DNA of 64,000 nucleotides from Galerina marginata (GCA_023014335.1 JAECYW010000001.1:3162001-3226000), one strand, 5' to 3'. Numbered from the stretch's first letter, positions 44,533-55,956 are shown. Notes: generated by a model not told the origin, from the letters alone. Translations and numbers: made by a program.

Positions 44533-47528
44533 GGTAGGTCTATCAATTATCCACTGTTCCTGATTATTCTGGTCTTAAATAAAACACTTATAGGCCCTAC
44601 TTAAGACTCTCTTGAGATGACAGTCATCTCTCCATTCTTTCTTGTGGAAATTGAACATTTGCCAGCAGAGGGGGAAATCAGAGAGATCTGTGTGTAAGCC
44701 TGTCAAATATCAACCGATTTCAACGATACTGGACTCAAATGAAACACTTATAGGTACTATTTAAGACTGCATTGAAACGACAGCCATCTCTCTGTTCGTT
44801 CTTGTGGAAATTGAGCATTTGCGGGCAGAGGAGGGAATTAGAGAGCCATGTGTGTAAGTCTGTCAAATTTCAACATGATTTCATGATTCTGGATTCAAAT
44901 GAATTGCTTTTAGGTCCCGCTTAACACTGCGTTGAGACGACAAGGCTCGCTCCGCTCGTTCTTTTCGAAATCGGGGCATTTGTGGGCAGGGAGGAAATTT
45001 GGGGGGATCCATGTAAGTCTGTCAATTCTCAACCTCTTTTTATGATTCTGGGCTTAAAGGAAACGCTTATAGGCCCCGCTTAAGACTACGTTGAGACGAC
45101 AGGCCTCGCTCCGTTCGTTCTTGTCAAAATCAGGGTATTTGTTGGCAGGGAGGAAAATTGGGGGGATCCATGTAAGTCTGTCAATTCTCAACCTCTTTTT
45201 ATGATTCTGGGCTTAAAGGAAACGCTTATAGGCCCCGCTTAAGACTACGTTGAGACGACAGGCCTCGCTCCGTTCGTTCTTGTCAAAATCAGGGTATTTG
45301 TTGGCAGGGAGGAAAATTGGGGGGATCCACGTAAGTCTGTCAATTCTCAACCTCTTTTTATGATTCTGGGCTTAAAGGAAACGCTTATAGGCCCCGCTTA
45401 AGACTACGTTGAGACGACAGGCCTCGCTCCGTTCGTTCTTTTCGAAATCGGGGTATTTGTGGGCAGGGAGGAAATTTTGGGGGATCCACGTAAGTCCGTC
45501 AATTCTCAACTTCTTTTTACAATTCTGGGTTTAAAGGAAACGCTTATAGGCCCCGCTTAAGACTACGTTGAAACGACAGGCCTCGCTCCGTTCGTTCTTG
45601 TCAAAATCAGGGTATTTGTTGGCAGGGAGGAAAATCGGGGGTTATCTATGTAAGTCCATCAAATCTCAACTGCTTTGTATGATTCTGGGCTTAAAGGAAA
45701 CACTTATAGGCCCTGTTTACGACTACGTTGAGATGGCAGGCCTCGCTCTGTTCGTTCTTGTCGAAATTGGGTATTTGTTGGCAGGGAGGAAAATTGGGGG
45801 TGATCCGTGTAAGTCCATCAAATCTCAACTGCTTTCTATGATTGTGGGCTTAAAAAAAACATCTATAGGTCTTATTTAAAGCTACGCTCAGACAACAGCC
45901 ATATCTCCCTTTATTCTTGTCGAAATTGAGGATTTGTGAGCAGGGAGGAATATTAGGAGGATCCATGTAAGTCCGTCTGATTTCAATCCTATTTCATGAT
46001 TCTGGACTCAAATAAAACACTCATAGGTACTATTTGAAACTATGCACACAATAAAACTGTTCATAGTCTTAACCCTCTCATGACCCAGCATGAACTGACA
46101 GCGGCGGGCCTGAATCTGAAGTTGCCCTTTGAGTAAGCTGCTGTCTCATCGCGCCTTCATCGTCCTCTTGCTGATGTCACATTTATTTAGGCAGACTGTA
46201 AGAAGAACTGGAGTAGTTGCCGTTGCAGCCAAGTTGCTGCCTTGATTGAGGTATCATGCATGGTCCTCACCTTGTTCAGCAGCTGGAGGATGTGGAGTCA
46301 GCAGACATGGCTGTAAGTCCATCAAATTCTAACCGCGCTTCATGATTCTGGACTCAAATAAAACACTCATAGGTCCTATTTATTACTACGTTGAGACGAC
46401 AGCTGTCGCTCTGCCATAACTGTGGAAATTAATTACCTGCATGCAGGAGGAGAAATGGGAGATAATCCACGTAAGTCACTCATATTTCAATGATGTTCTG
46501 TGACTCTGGATTGAAATGAAACATCCATAGGCCCCATTTAAGATTGCATCGAGACGACAGCTGTCGTCTCGTCTGTTCTTGTGGAAATTGAGTTTCCGCA
46601 GGCAGAGGGCAGATTGGAGACCACCTTGTAAGTCCATCAAATTTCAACCACTTTTCGCGATCCTTGACTTAAACGAAACACTCATAAGCTCTACTTAAAA
46701 CCATGTTAAGACGACAGTCGCTGCTCCATTCGTTCTTCTGAAAATTGAGTATTCGCAGGCAGGGGGGGAATTGGAGAGAATTCCGTATGTCTGTCAAATT
46801 TCAACTGCGTTTCGCGATGCCGGACTCAAACAAAACATTTATAGTGCCCTTACTTCCTTAAGACAACAGTCGTTGCTCTGTTCATTCCAATGGAGATTGA
46901 GTATTCGTGCACAGGGGGGAAAATGGGAGAGAATCTATGTAAGTCTGTCAATTCTCAACTGCTTTTCATGATTCTGGGCTTAAAAAAAGTGTCCATTTGT
47001 CCTACTTAAGAATGCCTTAAGACAACAGCTGTTGCTCCATTTGTTCTTCTTGAAATCGATTGCAGGCAGGGAGGGGGGATTGGAGAGCATCCCGTAAGTC
47101 TGTCAAATTTTAACCGCGTTTTACGATTATGGACTCAAATGAAACATTCATAGGTCCTATTTGTCACTATGCTGAGACGACAGCTGTCGTCTCGTTCGTT
47201 CTTGTGGAAATTGAGTTTGTGCAGGCAGAGGGGGAAATCGGAGACCACCTTGTAAGTCCATCAAATTCCAACCGATTTTTGCAATCCTGGGTTTAAACAA
47301 AACATCCATAGGTCCTGTTCAAGACTGCGTCAAACGAGAATTATCACTCTGGTTGTGCTTGTGGAATTTGAGTCTTTGCGGTCTGAGGAGAAATTAGAGA
47401 TCTAAGTGTAAGTCCGTTAAATTTCAATCACTTTTCGCAATCCTGGACTTAAATGAAACACCCATAGGTTCTTCTTAAAACCATGTTAAGACGACAGTTG
47501 TCGCTCTGTTTGTTCTGCAGAAACAAAT
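44533..47528 (+). repeat. tandem array of about eighteen 159-bp exon-intron-like units
   Basis: Units start at a splice-donor-like GTAAGTC at 44533 (GTAGGTC), 44694, 44854, 45013, 45172, 45331, 45490, 45650, 45809, 45967, 46313, 46471, 46628, 46785 (GTATGTC), 46939, 47094, 47252 and 47408. In each, about 60 nt from donor to a TATAG/CATAG acceptor is followed by an exon-like block of about 99 nt. The block is open in one phase in most of the left units (LRRQASLRSFLSKSGYLLAG is a typical part). Units at 45013-45490 are nearly identical to each other, so they amplified recently; right-hand units are diverged. The first unit and several right-hand units carry stops or frame shifts, and the unit at 45967 is disrupted by about 190 bp of unrelated sequence. 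No complete gene can be assembled. Confidence 0.85.
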
Positions 47529-47773
47529 GTGAGTCACATCTCATCCGTCTCTTTGAAAGCTAGATGTACTAATTTATTTATATTGATAATTAGAGATATA
47601 CATTTATGAATTAGATACCCTAGGTATATATACAACTGAGATTTCTTATCCATCGTAGCAGTCATATTCGTCTTGAGGGGTATTTCCCAATTCATCAGTA
47701 AATTTGCTTCCGTTCCACCTTCGGCTGGCAACGGGGGTGGGCATATCATGCGCTTCACTCACCGCTCATTACC

Positions 47774-50300
47774 ATGCCCAAGGCCCCTCCGGCAACAACT
47801 AAAGCAAAGAGGCGGGTTGCCCCTGCTGCTACTCTGGCAGAGCTTCGCCAAATTCAAGCCAAGGGGAAGGAGACATTCCTCAAAGCCGGAAACACTTCGA
47901 GCAAGTATATGGAGATGGTTACTGCTGGCCGTAAATGGCTTGCTGGTCATTTTGCCAGAGCAAACTCGGGCAGAGAGTGCACTAACGAGGAGCAAGATGC
48001 TGGTGCTGACGAAGATCCAGATCCTGACTTTGGGTTATCTGGAGACTTGTCTGACGACGAACCACAGGATTCATTCAAAGATCCCGAATTTGCGAGGGCT
48101 TTCGACGATATACCCAATGTTTTCTCGGACAAAGCACTGGCCCTTTACATTTCATTCAAGTGTATTCACCAAAATCTGAAGGCAGGGACAGGTGCAAGTA
48201 TTCGTGCTGCCTTCAAGCACCTCTGGGACCAAGTGTATGTTCTTTACTCACTGCTCAGTAATTGATGATTAGCTAAATCTTGTCACTAGTGATGGGAGCA
48301 CCTTTCGCGATAAATGGCAGTTCAATTCCCAAAATAAGCGATGGGAAGGAAACCCTGTTAAGTCAGCGGAAGTTGAAGATGTGATGACCAGTGTGAAGCA
48401 TAAAGGTGGTGCAGGAGGAGGTGATCGCACACATTCAGCCGCGATGTCCAAGGAGTATATGGAAAAGATGTTCAACTGGTCCGAATCTGTTTGCGACACA
48501 GATAGTCCATCACCTGCCCGAAATATGGAGGAACGCACCTTAAAAACCAAGCACCTTGAATTCAAGGCCTTTTCGTCAACCGGTTGGACAATATGGGCTC
48601 GGTATGATTCTGAAATATCATCTTTTGCACACCTTATTCAAATGACTCAATATTTTTAGTTGTTTCGAGATGGTCAAGCTGAAGAAGCGCCATCTTATCC
48701 TTAATGTTTCTGATCCCAGAGTCTCGTTTGGCGCAAAGCATCACATTCTGCATTTGATAGACAGGAAGGGATGGCAGCGAAAGCTGAGCAAAACACAGCA
48801 TGAGACTGATCTTCGAAGTAAATCCTCCTTTTTCGAGTCTTTCCTGTTCCAAATATCTGATGAGAAAAATAATGCCAGGTAATTTATTCAATATCTATTC
48901 ACAGCCAGACCTCCCTGCTTGCGACTCTTTCCACTGGTTGAATCAATGGGTTACATTTCTAGAGAAAGAGCACTACAAACGGCCCCTCGAACCTGATGAC
49001 TACATCTTTCCTGCGATGGGCGCTAATGGGATCATTCAGCCGCGAGAACCAATCTCGCACGACACCGTCCAGAAATACATTAACGAATTCACATCGGCGG
49101 CCGGCCTCTCGCATATGAGCCTCAGTTTCTCTACCCATTGCTTTCGTAGAGGTGGAGCCCAATATCGTTTCATGTTTGCCCCAGTTGCGAAGCGCTGGAA
49201 TTTACGCAAGACACGGTGGTGGGGAGGATGGGCTGAAGGTGAACAGGTAAGCTGCAATTTACATTGTGAGTGCTATAGCCATGATAACGATGTCTTGCAG
49301 CGTGATACTCTCATGCGTTACCTTCTGGATGAGCTCTCTTCATATGAGGAGGATTACTCTAATGCATTGGCTCCAGAACAAACCGAAATGAATGTCTCGT
49401 TTATGGGTGGACATCATTCGGTTGCTCCGGTTACGAATGAAGCTCTCCACCTTGTACATAATCACCTCTCTGACCAGATACAGAATGCCAAGGCTGAGCT
49501 AAAGAACGATGTGATTTGTGTAGTCACGGAGCTGTTCGCTGCTGCCCAACTGGGACAGGTACCACCAGGTCATGGTAAGGAATTTGAGTCCTCAGTTGTC
49601 TTTGTGTCTTAAACTAATATGTACAATTTTTTTTATTAACATTAGTGGGTGTAAGTCCGGCTACCAATTCAACTTCAAGTTGTACGATTGCAAATCCAGC
49701 CCAAGTTTTGTCAGCCACATCTACAACTCCGAGTCTGCGATTCACTGCCCGTGCCTCAACTCGCGAAATCATTCCAATTCCATTGGTTGGCCCAGCAGGC
49801 TCACCCCTAGTCCTGCACGCACACCGTAATCAGCAAATTCAATCGAGCGGAAAGAAGTCCGGTACGCCACTGCCTACGAAAGGCCTTGTTATTCCAGACA
49901 TCCCAGTCAAGAATGCGGATGGAACTCACCCTCCGCCATCGGAGTCATGGCGCTGGATTGTAAAACACTGGTCAGAGGGTGATCCAGAGCGAGGACTTGA
50001 TGTTCCGCTGAAAGATTGGCCAAACGAGTGGTTGCAAGGCCCTAACCGACAGCTTTTTGCCTCCAAAAGAAATCAACGGCGGATGATCGCAACCGAGTTT
50101 CTTAATTAGTACGTGGTTCTCAACTCACTGTCCTTGTTCAAGTTTGACTCAAAAAACTCTATAGTTATGCTCAAGATGAAGCGCGGTTCCTTGAAGCATA
50201 TCCCGTTGCAAATCTAGGACATTCGCAATTATTTAAAGCCATCGAAACGGCGCGAAAGGAACGTGGGGAAATAGCAGCAAGGCCTCGAAATAAGCATTGA
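47774..50300 (+). CDS. Crypton-like tyrosine recombinase with GCR1_C-type C-terminus
   Basis: Seven exons (47774-48234, 48290-48601, 48660-48817, 48879-49246, 49301-49574, 49646-50108 and 50165-50300) join in phase to 723 residues without a stop. Tyrosine-recombinase catalytic residues line up: R258 with E261 (ARCFEMVKL), a Lys candidate K302 (SKTQHE), H397-x-x-R400 (THCFRRGGAQ), W424/W428 (WWGGWAEGE) and Y440 (TLMRYLLDEL). The C-terminal part (SWRWIVKHWSEGDP, PLKDWPNEWLQGPNR, then RRMIATEFLNYYAQDEARFL) resembles the GCR1_C DNA-binding module found in fungal Cryptons. Cryptons move as circular DNA by recombination and leave no terminal inverted repeats. The reading frame is intact, so it is either a young copy or a domesticated gene. 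It lies 245 bp after the 159-bp array. Confidence 0.8.
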
Positions 50301-50493
50301 CATATTCATTTCCTGTCCCTTTGTTAGTCCTGGCTGTAGTGATCAACAATTACATTATGTTCCATCTTAATGACCCAAAGACCTGAGATAAATACCCTCG
50401 AACATCCCCAAATATTAAGACATTAACATATATATTCACAAAACTACTTTTATTGACAGTGCTATATAGATTGCTTTCGTACCTCATTGCCAC

Positions 50494-51297
50494 TCAGCAG
50501 TACCCAAAACCCGGTGCCCACCATGTACTGCTTCCTAACCGGAAAGTGAAATGAGTGCACTGACACTCAGTGGCAGGACAAGCCCAGCGGTACAAACGCG
50601 GGTACAAGTATCGTACCCGCGTTCTTGCACCTGTCATTGAGAACGTGAGCAACAAAGAAAGATCTCATAAAAGAAGCGACAGCTCTCACCAATTCTCAAG
50701 GGCACCGCGGAGGGCCGCCGGGCGATCTCGCAGAAACAGCGGACATCCAGAGAGTGCCCGCACCTGAGCACCACAAAGGACAACGGGCCAAAGGGATGGA
50801 ACGGGGCATGGCACCGCACACAACGCATATTCGGCGACAGCGTGTCGCGGTGGTCGTCGTTGTCCAGAGGGTCGTTGTCCAGAGGGTCGTCCATGAAATG
50901 TGGCAAGGCTGGGAAAGGGGGAGAGAAGTGTGTTCGGGCAGAGACTCTGTCCCAGTTTGTGAGGTCCTCGATAGGACGGCGCAGGTCCAGCTCGTCGCTG
51001 TTAGCAACGGCACGGATATCTGGTTCAGACTCGGCTGAACGAGGGCGAGGGTCCACCCAGACCTGGAAAGGAGGAGGAGAGAGGCCTGCAGCACGAGCAG
51101 GAGGTGGCCGAGGAGCAACACGACGGGGTACTGGAGCTTGAATGATCATGACGGGTGGTGGGCGAGTGTACTCGTCGTGAGCACTGCCGATGTCGTAGGG
51201 GAGCTCTGTGTTAATTTGAAAAGGCCGCAATAAATGAGCCTCGGAATCTTGGCACAACATGCAGTACAAGGCACTCACCTAGTCTCGTTGGCTGCAT
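50494..51297 (-). CDS. RING-finger-like protein
   Basis: Three exons on the minus strand (51297-51279, 51205-50690 and 50630-50494) join in phase to 223 residues, starting MQPTRLELPYDIG. The middle is Pro/Arg-rich (PPPVMIIQAPVPRRVAPRPP) with an acidic repeat (DDPLDNDPLDNDD). The C-terminal half carries a zinc-binding pattern: C-x2-C (MRCVRCHAP), LRCGHSLDVRCFCE and, only after the second intron is removed, WACPATECQCTHF. This is a RING-type C-x2-C...C-x-H...C...C-x3-C layout, with unusual spacing in the last pair. RING proteins usually act as E3 ubiquitin ligases; ligase activity here is inferred. The first exon is only 19 nt of coding sequence. Confidence 0.75.
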
Positions 51298-51790
51298 TTC
51301 CAGTCGTCGTTTGCAGGTTGCAAGTTGCAAGGTGGGAGCAAAGGTGTGTGGAAGAGAGGAGCCTGAGGGGAGACGTTATCGTCGTCTTCGCCACACCCCA
51401 GAGACAGGAAGGGTGCGGAGACCGATGGGCGGCTCCATAGAGCCAGCGATCGAATGTCTTGAGTCGCGCCAAGGGAGGTGGAGAGAGAGGACGTGGACGG
51501 AGGGAGGGACTCAGAGTAGAGAGCCTGTCACGGTCCACCGCGACGCGACCGAAAAGAGTGAGTGAGAGCTGGTTTGTTGGCTCGCGGAGCCCGAAAACAC
51601 AGCCGAGAGGGGCGAGTGATTGGGATTCCGCTAAAGGCGCCGAGGCGGCCACGATCGGACCCGGAAAGGAAATTGATCGGATGAGTCAGCCATCTGGCGG
51701 GCAGCCCCCGTAAATATCTCAGAGTAAGTTAATACACAGGTCTGATTTTGTTCCAAACGTGAACACTTATGATGTCACAAAGTAGGCGCA

Positions 51791-51806
51791 GAAATGACGT
51801 CATTTC
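51791..51806. promoter_or_regulatory. 16-bp perfect palindrome with CRE core
   Basis: GAAATGACGTCATTTC is a perfect palindrome with TGACGTCA at its centre. TGACGTCA is the classic binding site of ATF/CREB-type bZIP factors, which fungi have (for example Atf1 relatives). It lies about 500 bases upstream of the RING-like gene and 1.7 kb upstream of the molybdenum cofactor gene. Function is inferred from the motif only. Confidence 0.45.
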
Positions 51807-51852
51807 TTGCCCAAAAAATCTGGCTACACAGCCAGACCCTCGGATGCGTTTG

Positions 51853-51898
51853 GCGCAAAAGGGGTAATTTGCAACTGACGCAAATAGCCCTTTTGCGC
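51853..51898. repeat. inverted repeat with 11-bp perfect arms
   Basis: GCGCAAAAGGG (51853-51863) and its exact reverse complement CCCTTTTGCGC (51888-51898) are separated by 24 bases. It lies 47 bases from the CRE-like palindrome. It could be a regulatory structure or an end of a small mobile element. Confidence 0.6.
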
Positions 51899-52788
51899 TG
51901 TGTTTATAGCCGTGTTGAGCCCGAATCAAATCTTGCGTTTTTGCGTCCAGGTTAAACCACTGGATGCACCTAGTTTAAAATTGCCAAATTTCAAGCCCAA
52001 CACAACTTTTATCTGCGTGAAAGATATGGTAACCATGTGCCAAGTATATTCGGAGACTGATTATGAAGTTCAACATCCGAGTACGGTAATTCTTGCACTT
52101 CAACAAACTTTCTCTCCAACCACCACCATCACGGCTCTCCTCGCGCCTTCCCTCTGAATTTCTCTTACTCCCTGCATCTAGTATTATTGACGAGCATGAT
52201 ATTGCGAAGAAGCGTCTTCGGGAGCTGGATTGTGATCAGACCTGTATCCCTGATTGCCCGTTTGTGGGCACCATGTTGAATGGCACAATCCCCCTTCGTC
52301 TTCATGTCAATCATGTCTGTGTTGTTGGCTGACCTCCTTTTCCTCTAGGTTTCTGATATTTCTCATCCCGGTGAGCTCACCCATCAAAATTTATCTTCAT
52401 GCACCCTACTCACTGATATTTAGGAGCCCTCATTGCGATCTGCTGGTGGTTCTGGCGTTACTAGGAGTAGATTTGTTGGCACAACTTTCAGTATTCTGAA
52501 GGTACTCTGTAATTGTTGGTATTCTTGCACTGTACATGTTCAATATACATGTTTCCCCCCCTTAATATGCATTGTAAATACTAAAGCCTGGAGTGAGTTT
52601 GAGAACCCAAACGGAAACGGGAATGAACCGGATTAGGAAGCTTCGGATACCTGTGTTGCCGGAAGCCGACCTTTGTCGCGGGCCCAAACGGAAGATGCAC
52701 CAGGTGCATAAAAATATGCGCCAGGCTTAACCCTCGGCTAATTTGCACCAGATCTCTCCCACCGTTCTTAACACTTGTGCAAAATCTA

Positions 52789-52818
52789 TTAACCCTGGGT
52801 TGACTCACCCAGGTTTAA
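52789..52818. repeat. short hairpin
   Basis: TTAACCCTGGGT (52789-52800) pairs with ACCCAGGTTTAA (52807-52818) with one mismatch and a six-base loop. No U-run or neighbouring gene makes it a clear terminator. Confidence 0.5.
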
Positions 52819-53499
52819 CATTTGCTTAATAGCGCGACCTCCTTGTGTATACATTTAGTATTGGTTTAGTATGCAGGGTAAACTATGTAAGAGCTCTGGC
52901 AACAGACTTGCTCTCAAAGCTGCCTCAAGTAGTCTCGTATTTTCACTTGCACAGGAAAAATGCCAATTATCAAACCCCTGATGCCTCAGGCCACATCGCT
53001 CAGCTCTTGTATACGTTGAACTCCAGGCTGTGGTTAGTTGAATGGCACAATCTGTATACGTTATTCTTGACATAATTTTTATAACCTAGTGGTATGATGA
53101 TGATGTGAGACGACACCGTTCTAGCGCTTTAATCCAACTTTAATCTCTGCTCGCCGTCGCCTGCAACGGCGAGCTCAAGTAATTATGTTGGCGGGACCGC
53201 GTGCCGAAATGTTTCCCGCCGGTGCTTAGTAGAGTCAACTACCGCCGCTGTTTTCGAACTTACGGATGCCCTCCCTCAGTCTCACTGTAAATTTAGTGCG
53301 CGTCGCGTACTGAAGATTATTTGTCACGTGATGGTGATTCGGACAAGCGGCCCGGTGAGTAATGACTTTCTGTCACCCGTCGAGGGAAAGGTTGATTCAA
53401 ACCTTGTCAACGATAGTACTTAGGTGGACAAACTGGCGTCCTAAGTCTAGATTTGTTCGTCCTAACTTTGGATATTGCATCCATCTATCTCGAAGGCCA

Positions 53500-55956
53500 A
53501 TGACAACGACCGCCATACGTGTAGCAGTCTTGACTGGTGAGATATTCTGATTCTCTACGGGCAACCCTCTGATGACTTGGATTGCACATTTAGTGAGTGA
53601 CACTGCGTTTTCGGATCCAAGCGCAGATAAGTCTGGCCCGACTATAAGGGAAATTATCAAGCTTCGCCCTTCCTATGAAGTACTGGACGAACACCATCGC
53701 ATCGTCCCAGACGATAGCTCGATTATCCGAAACGTTGCTGAGGAATGGTGCAATTCTGGTTTAGTAGATTGGCTGATAACGACCGGTGGAACGGGATTTG
53801 GTGTGAGGGATGTTACACCCGAAGTAGGTGGTTATTACTCTCAGCTTATCTGGAATTTAACCTACAACAATCTAGGCTATAACACCCCTCATCGAGCGTC
53901 CAGCACCTGGTCTCGTCCATCTCATGCTAACCACGTCTCTCGAGAAAACCCCGTTTGCTGCGCTTGCGCGCCCTGTAGCCGGTACTATCAAAGGTACATT
54001 AGTAACGACCCTTCCGGGGAGCGTCAAGGCTGTGAAAGAAAATCTGGATGCTTTGTTCCAAGGCGGAGTCCTGGACCATGCAATCGACCTACTCAAAGGA
54101 GGATCGGGAAAACAACTGCATACTAAACTCTCAGAGACGTCCCCGGCGGGTACTTCTCATGACCATGGGCACCACCATCACCACCACCATGGTCATCACC
54201 AGCCAAAGCCTAGATCTCAAGCAGCTTTATCGCATGACCCCTCTGCTTCTGGTAAGATTTTCTGAAAGATTGTATGCCAGCCATTCTTACCGCTTCTTAG
54301 TTTCGGCTCGTCATAGAAAATCGCCGTTTCCCCAGATATCTTTGGATGCCGCTCTTGTTCTAATAAGAGAAAATATTAAACGGCTCCCTATCCAAACTTT
54401 ACCGGTTTGTTCGCACCTGGAAAATCCGTGCGTTTTCCATCTAATTCTATCCTTTAGGTGGATCACAAATTGGGTGGACACATCCTTGCCCAAAATGTGT
54501 ATGCCCCCAAAGACGTGCCATTCACCTCGACCACAAGTGTCGATGGATATGCACTTAGGTGTCAGTGACAATATCCTTTCTTAAAACCGCCCACCTAGTA
54601 ACTCTGTCTTAAGCTTCTGATCCTCCCGGAATATATAACGTCGTAACTGCTCAAACTCACGACCTTTCATCCCCTCTTCCAGAAGGCTCCATTTACCGCA
54701 TCAACACCGGAGGACCGCTCCCTGCAGGCGCAGATACAATTATCATGGTTGAGGACACCGAATTGGTTTCAACCTTCGAGGACGAGCCAGGCGTCACCGC
54801 CGAAGAAAAGGAGGTGAGGATCCTTGTTCAAGTTCCACCGGGAGACAACGTACGCGCGCCTGGATCAGATGTACGACAAGGCCAACTGGTGATGTCGGCT
54901 GGTGACCGAGTGACCAGGGGCGGAGGGGAAGTGGGCACTTTGACTTTCGTTGGGCGAAAGGAGGTGGGGTTTACTTCGCCATTGGCCCAAAAATTTGCGC
55001 ACTCAACTGGTTCAGGTCAATGTTTTCAAAAAGCCTGTTGTCGCTATCATGAGCACAGGCAACGAGCTCATCGATTTGAAGGACACTTCGCACGAGCATG
55101 CTAAACCGACTGACGGATGGGGCGGTATTTATGATACTAACCGCCCATCATTGCGGGCGCTTCTAGAGAGTATGGGCTATAGCGTCATTGACCTCGGAAT
55201 CGTACGTGACGAGTGGGTACCGGCGTGCTTACTATGTGGCGTTCATTGAATGTGCCCTAGCATAACTGCCCACGTCTCCGCTCTTCAAAAGGGATTGCAC
55301 GAGGCCGACCTGATACTCACTACGGGAGGAACCTCGATGGGCCCTACCGATCTCCTCAAGCCTGTGATCGAACGATATCTCGACGGTGTCGTCCATTTCG
55401 GTAGAGTCAGTGTCAAACCCGGTAAACCTACCACTTTTGCCAGCGTTCCTTATCAACATGGGGAAAGCACTATCCGCAAGCCAATTTTCGCTCTTCCTGG
55501 CAATCCAGCCTCTGCCTTGGTCACCTTCTACGTGTTCGTCGTTCCTGCGCTGAGGAGGATGGGTGGATATCCCGAAAATTTGTGTGAATTACCGAAGGTC
55601 ATGGTTCAGGTGGCGTCCTCACATTTTTACATGAGGAGGGCCTTGCTGAGCTCGACGAATATTTGACACAGATCCAAAACTCGATGCCACTAGACCCCCG
55701 CACAGAATTCCATCGGGTTGTTATCAAGAGCTCTTTCGAAGATGGGGAAGGTGGGTCTGGAATGGTACTGAAAGCTTACAGCACTGGCGGGCAAAGATCA
55801 AGCCGCGTTGCGAGCTTGTGTGAAGCCAACGGCCTCGTGATACTCCCTCCCTTACCTCCCCCCGATCAGGAAGCTCCCTCGGCGTCGACGAAAACGAGAT
55901 TGGAAGAGGGAGAATTCGCACGTGCTGTCGTGATTGGAGAGATCGAAATGGCTTGA
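53500..55956 (+). CDS. molybdopterin adenylyltransferase / molybdopterin molybdotransferase fusion (gephyrin/Cnx1 type)
   Basis: Nine exons (53500-53536, 53594-53823, 53876-54251, 54301-54404, 54458-54560, 54614-54963, 55016-55212, 55261-55609 and 55672-55956) join in phase to 676 residues. The N-terminal MogA/G domain has LTVSDTAFSDPSADKSGP, LITTGGTGFGVRDVTPEA and TLPGSVKAVKENL. A linker near residues 183-200 is very His-rich (SHDHGHHHHHHHGHH). The C-terminal MoeA/E domain has VPFTSTTSVDGYAL, INTGGPLPAGADTIIMVEDT, VVAIMSTGNELID, LTTGGTSMGPTDLLKPVIER and FALPGNPASALVTF. Together they adenylate molybdopterin and insert molybdate, finishing the molybdenum cofactor used by nitrate reductase, sulfite oxidase and xanthine dehydrogenase. 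Domain order MogA-MoeA is as in fungal CnxE and animal gephyrin, the reverse of plant Cnx1. Confidence 0.95.

Larger units (their letters stand above)
51298..53499. other. region with palindromes and hairpins, no gene recognised
   Basis: About 2.2 kb between the divergent RING-like gene (minus) and the molybdenum cofactor gene (plus). The left 400 bases are GC-rich and are the likely 5' region of the RING gene. A CRE-like palindrome (51791-51806), an inverted repeat (51853-51898) and a hairpin (52789-52818) are listed separately. Several 60-85 codon frames exist but show no motif or usable exon borders. Confidence 0.4.

Noticed and set aside
45568..45879. 103-codon open frame as an independent gene
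   Set aside because: It is read-through of two neighbouring units of the 159-bp array, crossing their donor and acceptor sites.
44533..47528. CRISPR array
   Set aside because: The whole unit is repeated without unique spacers, the unit is 159 bp, and the genome is eukaryotic.
42500..47700. LTR retrotransposon
   Set aside because: No reverse transcriptase, integrase, protease or long terminal repeats are visible; repeats are short, tandem and exon-like.
50754..51141. Plus-strand frames of 90-100 codons
   Set aside because: They are antisense to the RING-like gene, of low complexity, and without motifs.
51275..51652. 126-codon minus-strand frame as first exon of the RING-like gene
   Set aside because: Its phase does not join the next exon. 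A different frame with ATG 51297 gives a phase-consistent start.
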